Part shown: in pieces, positions 6,601 through 10,538 of the stretch | Layout of the letters: each line of letters starts with the position of its first letter | Numbering within the stretch: the stretch's first letter is position 1 | Source: CAZDGK01 sp964505035 | Lineage (GTDB): Bacteria; Patescibacteriota; Saccharimonadia; UBA4664 | Length of the DNA stretch: 10,538 bases | NCBI GenBank assembly: GCA_964505035.1 | Contig: CAZDGK010000039.1 | Span: 1-10,538 of the forward strand | Reading direction: 5' to 3' | Position numbers and translations under genes: made by a program | The notes under the pieces: model-generated | Database searches by the model: none | Told to the model about the DNA's origin: nothing | The model's input: only the letters and a program-made list of their open reading frames with translations

Positions 6601-7997
6601 GATCGTTCCCGTCGTCGGGTACGTTTACGACGGCCCGGGCGGATGCGCAGTATGTGGTGATGAATAACTACCTATATATCGTGGGTGGCTGTACGGCCTA
6701 TACATCTGGGGCCTGTACTACCTGGACTACCAGCGTGCAGTCATCGCTAATTGGGCCGGATGGAACATTGGGAACGTGGACGGCCAATACGGCACTGACG
6801 ACCGGCCGATCATACGGGGCGGCGCTGACTTACAATAACGTGCTGTACCTGATAGGCGGCAGTATTAGTGGGACGGCTGAGGACCGGACGGTGCTGCGCG
6901 GAACGCCCAACTCGACGGGCACTCTGACCTGGACAGATACGGCGGGTGACTATTTGCCGACATCGTATGGGCGCAATGGGTTCGCGGCCACGTCCTCGAA
7001 TGGCTACCTCTACGTGCTGGGCGGTGTGAACGGCGGCGCCAATAAAAACGAGGTGCTGTACACGCGGGTGAATCCGGACGCCAGCCTGGGCGATCCGAAC
7101 AGCTGTGGCGTAAATAGTAGTGTGTGGTGTACGACCACGACCTTCACGACTGCCCGCAAGGACGCCAGCGCCTTTGCCTACAATGGCATTGTGTACCTGG
7201 TGGGTGGCTATGATGGGTCGAACGCGCTGGCTGATACGCAATATGCGGCGGTAAACACCACGACTGGGGCGCTAGGGACGTGGGCCTATACCATGCGCGA
7301 GGACCGGGCGATGCGCAACAAGCAGGTGGTGGCTGGTAATGGCTATGCGTATTTCATTGGCAACGAGACGACCAACACCGACATCGAGTATATGCCGATC
7401 AACCTCAATAACACGCTCGGAAATATGAACAAGACCACCACGCTGCCCTCGGTGCATACCAATGGTGGCGCAGTGTTTCAGAATGGCTATCTGTATATAT
7501 TTGGCGGCTGCACGGCGTTTTCGAGTGGTAACTGCACGACGGTGTCGAATGTGGTTGAGCGGGTGGGTCAGAGGGCGAATGCGCGGGTCGGTCACTACTC
7601 CAAGCTGTTCGACACCCAGGTGGACACGGCGCCATCGCAGTTCCTGCTGAACGGGTCCGGCAACTTCGTGGCATCGATCCAGACGGCGAGCACGACGGAC
7701 CCGGTGCTGGGTACGGCCCAGAACATTAACCCAGCTGTGGCTGGTGCATACTACCTGATCTTTGCTCTGGATTCCACTGGCACAAATGTCGGTATCGCGT
7801 TCAACTACTACACGTTCCTGGCGCTGGATGACTCCAATAACGGTACGTTTCCGGACTCGGTATCGAGCAACGTGACTGACTTCACGATCTTCTACCACTC
7901 CAACCCGTCACGGCGACTGCGGCATGGCGCGTCATTTACGAATAGCTCGTGCAACTCCACACCGGCCAACGGCTGCATTCTCGACACCGCGCCGTAG
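3615..7997 (+). CDS. Giant signal-anchored Kelch-propeller surface protein
   Basis: 1460 residues, ATG start chosen by AAGGAG spacing, stop TAG. Residues 1-42 are basic and cytoplasmic. One transmembrane helix spans about 43-62, and the rest should lie outside. Residues 66-312 form a pre-domain ending in YPLSIDPTF (304-312). With its GRVLYP and PKANGVKEDVVL segments it resembles the N-terminal module of Rhs/YD-repeat wall proteins (family memory). Residues 346-1324 hold 18 Kelch-type blades of about 52 residues: [TA]-[AG]-R, then N-G-[YF]-[IL]-Y-x-x-GG, then DG-x-LG-x-W. Residues 1325-1460 form a C-terminal domain with RRLRHG (1433-1438). All 18 cysteines form nine close pairs. Kelch propellers bind proteins or glycans, so an adhesin role is inferred. 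Automated tools may call it an N-acetylneuraminate epimerase or galactose oxidase because those enzymes are Kelch folds. I see no support for an enzyme. Confidence 0.9.
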   Translation: MADRRTAKVVVDYMLRSGWQKMARRWFGVVWRKASQIDVRKPLHAVAIGVIVAGVMVPILQYLADEARYRLAADQTAVMAPVSKTLSGKLEYDHDKRINYFNRDSAIALEGDNMLGMVGGGDKKTKNLYSAKMPVDARQGITVSDTAHEVSVTMRPQFGTMDGRIEAGRVLYPLADSSGVLSLTPKANGVKEDVVLGRPVGDRVQLDYELDVPNGLVARVMPGGGVGFYSGDPTLYGNISFSTEADRQSVEKARARAEKTYLMFEIPAPIVRQSQGGSNQVKARFELDGKRLSVIVNGLAKASYPLSIDPTFVITSTSEFGLGAIEDNINTTTADQIGRAAITGGELGTWATTSALPAAGFAFSITAYNGFLYAAGGGNGASAVTYFAAINSDGTLGTWAATTTTFGTGRTAGAMVGWNGFIYVLGGENSNGNTQFATVEYNAVQSNGDITGTWSTGTAMSVSRAYFAAVVYKGVIYAIGGQTTKGDVGLRNTVEKSVIKANGLNGAWSNVSSFTTARDRHAATVYNGYIYLSGGWTGSVASDVQAVSINTDGTLGTWTTTNITALPAARRNHGMAVERGYLYVYGGCTSGTACSGFLATSVYAPVFADGTVGAWATSTSFTTARTMMGTASVNGYLYSVGGCTGEAGGSGNCNAAQSDVQYVQITVTPGNVQPPAATGSLGTARGGNAVTTYNGFIYSIGGCTGATCATFSTVVEKASVGDDGTLTWNTTNMTALGTGRYGSSLSAYNGRLYLCGGTTGTVQNDCLSSTLNTSGENTGAWTSQGTFDTNGRRMHTSALFDNNIYIIGGTDGTNFPTTIRYAPINQSTGAIGTWASTTQGLSAGRYAHGSAIYGSNLYVVGGENSTATKQSTVWRLPISSNGDIASINTDTALPAARSYLSVVASDSVLYVLGGMTGTTATNAIIWATLGTSSASISSWNTSANTLVTSRQNFGAAAYKGYIFAVGGCTSGQACSTYTATTDKGLALNGGFGLVEGSFPSSGTFTTARADAQYVVMNNYLYIVGGCTAYTSGACTTWTTSVQSSLIGPDGTLGTWTANTALTTGRSYGAALTYNNVLYLIGGSISGTAEDRTVLRGTPNSTGTLTWTDTAGDYLPTSYGRNGFAATSSNGYLYVLGGVNGGANKNEVLYTRVNPDASLGDPNSCGVNSSVWCTTTTFTTARKDASAFAYNGIVYLVGGYDGSNALADTQYAAVNTTTGALGTWAYTMREDRAMRNKQVVAGNGYAYFIGNETTNTDIEYMPINLNNTLGNMNKTTTLPSVHTNGGAVFQNGYLYIFGGCTAFSSGNCTTVSNVVERVGQRANARVGHYSKLFDTQVDTAPSQFLLNGSGNFVASIQTASTTDPVLGTAQNINPAVAGAYYLIFALDSTGTNVGIAFNYYTFLALDDSNNGTFPDSVSSNVTDFTIFYHSNPSRRLRHGASFTNSSCNSTPANGCILDTAP
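4650..7586 (+). repeat. Eighteen Kelch-type blades, apparently three six-bladed propellers
   Basis: Counting the double-glycine strand (LYAAGG, IYVLGG, IYAIGG and so on) gives 18 blades. Only blade 17 is altered, reading YFIGN. Landmarks recur every six blades: T-G-R opens blades 2, 8 and 14; T-A-R opens blades 7 and 13; a GGCT loop marks 6, 12, 18 and also 7, 13; blades 6, 12 and 18 lack a clear DG-x-LG-x-W outer strand. Measured from the opening motif, the three groups start at 4686, 5661 and 6630 and span 325, 323 and 319 residues. An ELGTW strand at 4650-4664 precedes blade 1 and could close the first ring in velcro fashion. The phasing is inferred from sequence alone. Confidence 0.75.
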
Positions 7998-8006
7998 CCA
8001 GCGGTG
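7985..8006. terminator. Possible hairpin between convergent stop codons
   Basis: CACCGC at 7985-7990 and GCGGTG at 8001-8006 form a perfect 6-base stem around a 10-base loop. The stem includes the end of the Kelch gene and the 14-base gap to the stop of the minus-strand gene. There is no T-tract on either strand, so it is not a classical intrinsic terminator. It could act as a bidirectional block between converging transcripts, or be chance in GC-rich DNA. Confidence 0.25.
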
Positions 8007-8011
8007 GCGAG

Positions 8012-8947
8012 CTATTGGACGACGATGTAGTCGAAGGATAGCGTGGAGCTGGCCGGCGTGGAGACGTCGGAGTGCAGCTGGAAGCCGGTGGCGGTACGGG
8101 TGACGTAGGTGGGGGTGCTGGCGGCAGCGGCGGTGATGGGCGAGATAATGACGCGGGCGGTGGACGAATAGGCCGCGCGGAACACGACAGTCATGAGAAT
8201 GCCGGTCGTGGGGCTGGAGCTGGAGTTGATGTTGACGGTGCCGGCGGTGTCATCGCCGCTGATGGAGACGGTGCCGCCCGGCCCGACGGCAGTGCCGGCG
8301 GAGGCTGTGGGGGTGACGCCCTGGGTGATGAGGTGGCCGATGGTCAATGGCCCGGCGATGGAGATGCTTTGGACGGCGATGGAGCCGGCGTTGAGTGACT
8401 TGATGGTGGCGGAGCCATTGACGGTGAGGCCGCCATTGAGGGTGGCGAGCTGGGCAACGGTCAAGCTCTTTTGCAGGGTGGTGTCGCCACCGACGATGAG
8501 GTTGGAGCCGACGTTGAGACCAGTGAGGGCGGTGGTGCCGGTGATGTTGAGCTGGCTGAGGGTGACTGGGCCATTGGCATTGAAGTGACCACCGACGCTG
8601 AGGTCGCCGCCGACGTCGACATTGCTATGGAAGACGGAGTTGGCGCCAATATTGAGGACTTGGTTGGAGTTGCCGAGGCTGGTGCCGATGTCGGTGAGCT
8701 TGCGGATATCGTCGGGCGAGAGGGTCTCGACCGTGGGTTTGCTGGTGGTGGCGGGATGGCGGTACAGCTCGACGACAAAGCCGACGGCGCCGCCGAGCAC
8801 CAGGACGGCCACGAGCAGGGCGATGACATTGGCCACGGAGTTGGCACGGCGGTTGATGACGATCCAGCTGCCGGTCTTTTTCTCGGGTGCCTTGGGCGGG
8901 GTGGGGGCAGCGCCGGACGGGGTGGCCGGCGGTGTTGTGGGTGGCAT
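8012..8947 (-). CDS. Membrane-anchored beta-helix spike protein
   Basis: 311 residues from ATG at 8947-8945, stop TAG (CTA at 8012-8014). An upstream in-frame ATG at 8974 would add MRLCYSEAI, but the promoter-like TATAGT lies inside that extension, so the shorter form is preferred. Residues 1-25 are Pro-rich and cytoplasmic, and 26-39 are basic (INRRANS). A transmembrane helix spans about 40-60. Residues 75-95 look like a short helical neck. Residues 100-210 form strand-and-turn repeats of the type NVDVGGDLSVGG, LNVGSNLIVGGD, LTVNGSATI, as in beta-helical fibres and bactofilin-like or tail-fibre shafts. Residues 217-311 form a distinct C-terminal beta domain (GPGGTVSISGDDTAGTVNI to SFDYIVVQ), a type I recall at the ends of CPR surface proteins and some phage fibres. 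There are no cysteines. A shaft-and-tip extracellular spike is inferred. Such shafts are often trimeric, but oligomer state cannot be read here. Confidence 0.85.
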   Translation of the reverse strand: MPPTTPPATPSGAAPTPPKAPEKKTGSWIVINRRANSVANVIALLVAVLVLGGAVGFVVELYRHPATTSKPTVETLSPDDIRKLTDIGTSLGNSNQVLNIGANSVFHSNVDVGGDLSVGGHFNANGPVTLSQLNITGTTALTGLNVGSNLIVGGDTTLQKSLTVAQLATLNGGLTVNGSATIKSLNAGSIAVQSISIAGPLTIGHLITQGVTPTASAGTAVGPGGTVSISGDDTAGTVNINSSSSPTTGILMTVVFRAAYSSTARVIISPITAAAASTPTYVTRTATGFQLHSDVSTPASSTLSFDYIVVQ

Positions 8948-8956
8948 AATAGCCTC

Positions 8957-8965
8957 ACTATAGCA
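8957..8965 (-). promoter_or_regulatory. Extended -10 promoter of the spike gene, near-leaderless
   Basis: On the minus strand TGC followed by TATAGT (8965 down to 8957) is a good extended -10 element. No clear -35 is seen; the hexamer 17 bases upstream, TCCGAA, is poor. Nine bases separate the -10 from the ATG at 8947, so transcription would begin 2-3 bases before the start codon. A GAGG lies 5 bases before the ATG and could serve as a ribosome-binding site only if transcription starts farther upstream. Confidence 0.5.
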
Positions 8966-8973
8966 CAACCGCA

Positions 8974-9005
8974 TTGCGCTTCGGAGGGGGTTGCGGCAAT
9001 ATATA
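8974..9005 (+). promoter_or_regulatory. Possible promoter of the 9010 gene, overlapping its start
   Basis: An AT-rich run containing TATATA at 9000-9005 and CAATAT at 8997-9002 sits just before the ATG at 9010. TTGCGC at 8974-8979 is 17 bases before CAATAT. Either -10 would place the transcript start at or next to the ATG, so the message would be leaderless. AAGGA at 9005-9009 touches the ATG with no spacer, too close for a normal Shine-Dalgarno contact. Confidence 0.35.
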
Positions 9006-9009
9006 AGGA

Positions 9010-9807
9010 ATGAGAGGGTGGCGAATCAGGTTAATTGTGGGGGTGGTTGTAGCGCTGGGTAGTTGGCCCGGCTACCAGGCCTTGGCGGACGCGCCGTCGA
9101 CGAGCTCGAGCTACATGATTAATGAGACGGAGCTGGGTGGGTCTGGCGGACTGGGCGGCGCTTCGACCAACTATACCTTTACGCCTGGTGGTGGCGATGG
9201 CGGTAGCACGCTGGGAGACACGTTTGCGGGTAATGGCAGCTCGGCGAATTACCAGACCAATGGCGGCTTTAATACGACTCAGGCACCGGTGCTGACGGAG
9301 GTGGTCAATACGAGCTTGGCGGATCTCGGTATTTTGTCGACTGGGGCGGCCAAGACGGCGACAGCGACGTTTTCGGTGAAGGACTATACCTCATATGGCT
9401 ACGTGGTGACGATTGTGGGCACGCCACCTACCTACTCCGGCCATCAGCTGGCGCCAATGACGACTACGTCGTATGGTGACGCGTCGGTGGCAGGCAGTGA
9501 GCAATTCGGGCTGAATCTGGTGCACAACACCAGCCCGAGCACTGTGGGAACTGACCCGGTGCAGGTGCCTAGCAGCGTGTTTAGCTTTGGCGTGGCTGGC
9601 GATGGGGCTACGGGCACCTATGGCACTAACCGGCCCTACACAGTGGATGGGCGGTTCCGGTTTGTGTCGGGCGAGACAGTGGCGAGCGGGCCCAAGAGCT
9701 CGGGCGAGACGGACTACACCGTTACGTTTATCGGCAACGCTAGTAATACGAGTCCGGCCGGTGTCTACAGCGGAAACTTGGCAATTGTGGCGACGGGAAC
9801 ATACTGA
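9010..9807 (+). CDS. Secreted beta-rich surface protein with signal peptide
   Basis: 265 residues, ATG at 9010, stop TGA at 9805-9807. A classical signal peptide is visible: basic MRGWRIR, hydrophobic core to about residue 18, and cleavage after ALA at 24-26. The first mature part (about 30-90) contains two related S-x-NY strands, ASTNYTFTPGG and SSANYQTNGGF, separated by Gly-rich turns. It is followed by a domain at about 95-265 with ATATFSVKDYTSYGYVV and a C-terminal pair of strands (TDYTVTFIGNAS, then SGNLAIVATGTY). That ending recalls secreted beta-sandwich modules of Gram-positive and CPR surface proteins (WxL-like in style, but without a WxL motif). There are no cysteines, no transmembrane segment after the signal peptide and no sorting signal, so it is free or held non-covalently. 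I cannot name a family. It may work with the next gene, which encodes another secreted beta protein in the same direction. Confidence 0.85.
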   Translation: MRGWRIRLIVGVVVALGSWPGYQALADAPSTSSSYMINETELGGSGGLGGASTNYTFTPGGGDGGSTLGDTFAGNGSSANYQTNGGFNTTQAPVLTEVVNTSLADLGILSTGAAKTATATFSVKDYTSYGYVVTIVGTPPTYSGHQLAPMTTTSYGDASVAGSEQFGLNLVHNTSPSTVGTDPVQVPSSVFSFGVAGDGATGTYGTNRPYTVDGRFRFVSGETVASGPKSSGETDYTVTFIGNASNTSPAGVYSGNLAIVATGTY

Positions 9808-9820
9808 GCTGTCAGAACTG

Positions 9821-9850
9821 TTGACGCTTCAATAACGCTTATGGTAACTT
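9821..9850 (+). promoter_or_regulatory. Probable promoter of the 9898 gene
   Basis: TTGACG at 9821-9826 matches the -35 consensus at 5 of 6 positions. After 18 bases comes TAACTT at 9845-9850, a weak -10 that is preceded by TGG, giving an extended -10. Transcription would begin near 9857 with a leader of about 41 bases. A direct repeat ACGCTT occurs at 9824-9829 and 9835-9840, 11 bases apart, and could be a regulator site on one face of the helix. The 90-base gap is visibly more AT-rich than the flanking genes. Confidence 0.5.
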
Positions 9851-9859
9851 GGTTCTAAG

Positions 9860-9872
9860 TAGGCCAGGCCTA
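9860..9872. promoter_or_regulatory. Perfect dyad in the leader, possible operator
   Basis: TAGGCC, a single A, then GGCCTA forms a perfect 13-base inverted repeat a few bases after the predicted transcript start. The one-base centre fits a protein-binding dyad better than an RNA hairpin, although TAGG/CCTA could fold with a 5-base loop. An outer imperfect pair, TCTAA at 9854-9858 and TTAGA at 9882-9886, flanks it. No T-tract follows, so it is not a standard terminator for the upstream gene. Confidence 0.4.
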
Positions 9873-9887
9873 AATAAACTTTTAGAT

Positions 9888-9892
9888 AAGGA
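9888..9892 (+). promoter_or_regulatory. Ribosome-binding site of the 9898 gene
   Basis: AAGGA with a 5-base spacer (CATAC) before ATG at 9898-9900 fixes this start. It contrasts with the two divergent genes just upstream, which lack properly spaced sites. Confidence 0.75.
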
Positions 9893-9897
9893 CATAC

Positions 9898-10538
9898 ATG
9901 AATAGTCGGCGCGAGATTCTTCAAGCCCACTACAACAGATTGTTGAGAAAGCTAGGCACCTGGACGGGGTTGGTGGCCTTAGGTCTGTCGTTGATTGTAC
10001 CGGGGGTCGTGAATGCTGGTCAGGTGACGGCCCGCAGTGCGACCCTGAGCGATTCGTCGTCAAACGCATCGAGCGTGTCGTATGATGTGAGATATACGGC
10101 GGCCAGTGCGCTGTCATCGAACGGCTTTAAGGGGATCCGGTTCCAGTTCTGCAGCAACAGCCCGCTCTATAACACCAGCTGTACAGCTATTGGTGGTACG
10201 TTTGTGCGTGGTACTGGTATCTCGGTACAAACTGTCAATGGTGGTGCGTTTACCAACTCGTACTCCTGCGCCACTAGCGGTACCACAGATGTACTGTGCA
10301 CGAACGCTACCGGCAACACGATTGCGGCTAGCGACTTGGTGCGCTTTAAGCTGACCGGTTTTACCAACCCGACGACCGCCACATCGGTGGAATACTATGT
10401 GCGCATTATCGTGTGTAATGACACGACCTGTACGGTAGGTGCGGGATCAAACATCGACAATGGTGGTCTGGCGGTAGACGTGGTGCAGACGCTGTCGGTG
10501 ACCGCGACCGTGCAGGAAGACCTGACGTTCTGCGTGGC
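9898..10538 (+). CDS. Secreted Cys-containing surface protein, N-terminal part (3' partial)
   Basis: ATG at 9898 with a well-spaced AAGGA. The frame stays open to the window end, giving 213 codons plus two bases. The N-terminus is long and basic for about 20 residues (MNSRREILQAHYNRLLRKLG), then a hydrophobic core at about 21-37 and a likely cleavage after VVNA at 37-40. The mature start GQVTARSATLSDSS, the segment IRFQFCSNSPLYNTSC and the late VTATVQEDLTFC motif match a family of small secreted proteins that I recall as frequent in Saccharibacteria; no function is established that I know of. Cysteines come in close pairs (C-x9-C, C-x9-C, C-x4-C), with another at the truncated end. The C-terminus, and any membrane anchor or proline-rich tail, lies beyond the window. 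It probably forms a beta-sandwich surface subunit; this is inference. Confidence 0.85.
   Translation, partial: MNSRREILQAHYNRLLRKLGTWTGLVALGLSLIVPGVVNAGQVTARSATLSDSSSNASSVSYDVRYTAASALSSNGFKGIRFQFCSNSPLYNTSCTAIGGTFVRGTGISVQTVNGGAFTNSYSCATSGTTDVLCTNATGNTIAASDLVRFKLTGFTNPTTATSVEYYVRIIVCNDTTCTVGAGSNIDNGGLAVDVVQTLSVTATVQEDLTFCV

Noticed and set aside
4650..7586. Enzyme identity such as N-acetylneuraminate epimerase or galactose oxidase
   Set aside because: The similarity is to the Kelch blade pattern alone. 18 blades, a membrane anchor and no recognisable catalytic or copper-site residues make a structural or binding role more likely.
8948..8974. Upstream ATG at 8974 for the spike gene
   Set aside because: The nine-residue extension overlaps the extended -10 element and adds the only cysteine; the Pro-rich MPPTTPP start is more plausible.
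8072..9013. Plus-strand Gly/Asp/Val-rich frames opposite the spike gene
   Set aside because: The minus strand gives a coherent anchor, beta-helix and head; the plus-strand frames are antisense shadows without signal sequences or domains.
9839..10117. Minus-strand 92-codon frame over the start of the 9898 gene
   Set aside because: It overlaps the promoter, the ribosome-binding site and the signal peptide of a well-supported plus-strand gene and shows no domain or start signal of its own.
1..10538. Recoded UGA (UGA as glycine), as in some CPR lineages
   Set aside because: No gene contains an in-frame TGA, glycine is encoded by abundant GGN codons, and TGA ends the 9010 gene at a sensible domain boundary.
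1..10538. LPXTG-type sortase signals or phage/transposon genes
   Set aside because: No LPXTG motif with hydrophobic and basic tail is seen at any C-terminus, and there is no transposase, integrase, terminal repeat, capsid or terminase. Tail-fibre-like motifs alone do not make this a prophage.

Overview
The window reads as a cell-surface locus from a Candidate Phyla Radiation (Patescibacteria) bacterium, most likely a GC-rich member of Candidatus Saccharibacteria (TM7). This is inferred from recalled family style, not from a search. The hallmarks are a tail-fibre-like surface protein with a GSMYYDT...QCYESDGWG motif, a giant Kelch protein ending in an RRLRHG tail, a small secreted protein with the LSVTATVQEDLTFC motif, and secreted Thr/Ser/Gly-rich beta proteins. 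UGA acts only as a stop, so the code is the standard bacterial one and not the UGA-glycine code of Gracilibacteria/Absconditabacteria. The coding sequence is rich in ACG, GCG, GTG and TCG codons, and the window is almost wholly coding.

Layout: (1) bases 1-2967 hold the C-terminal 988 residues of a very large fibre-like exported protein whose start lies outside the window. (2) Overlapping its stop by one base is a 196-residue single-pass membrane protein (2967-3557). (3) After a short gap with a probable promoter comes a 1460-residue signal-anchored protein (3615-7997). It has an Rhs/YD-protein-like pre-domain, 18 Kelch-type blades that fall into three groups of six, and a C-terminal RRLRHG domain. 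(4) On the minus strand, ending 14 bases from it, is a 311-residue membrane-anchored beta-helix spike protein (8947-8012). (5) Divergent from that, across a 62-base gap, is a 265-residue signal-peptide protein (9010-9807). (6) A 90-base AT-richer gap with a promoter-like element and a perfect dyad leads to a secreted beta protein (9898 onward) that runs off the window.

All six genes encode exported or membrane-anchored proteins, and I recognise no enzyme, transporter, RNA gene or mobile element. No LPXTG-type sorting signal is visible. Anchoring appears to rely on N-terminal transmembrane segments, and the cysteines occur almost only as close pairs, as expected for disulphide-stabilised extracellular domains. 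The natural inference is a set of surface fibres and adhesins used by a small, probably host-dependent cell to contact other cells. Nothing in the sequence proves that role.
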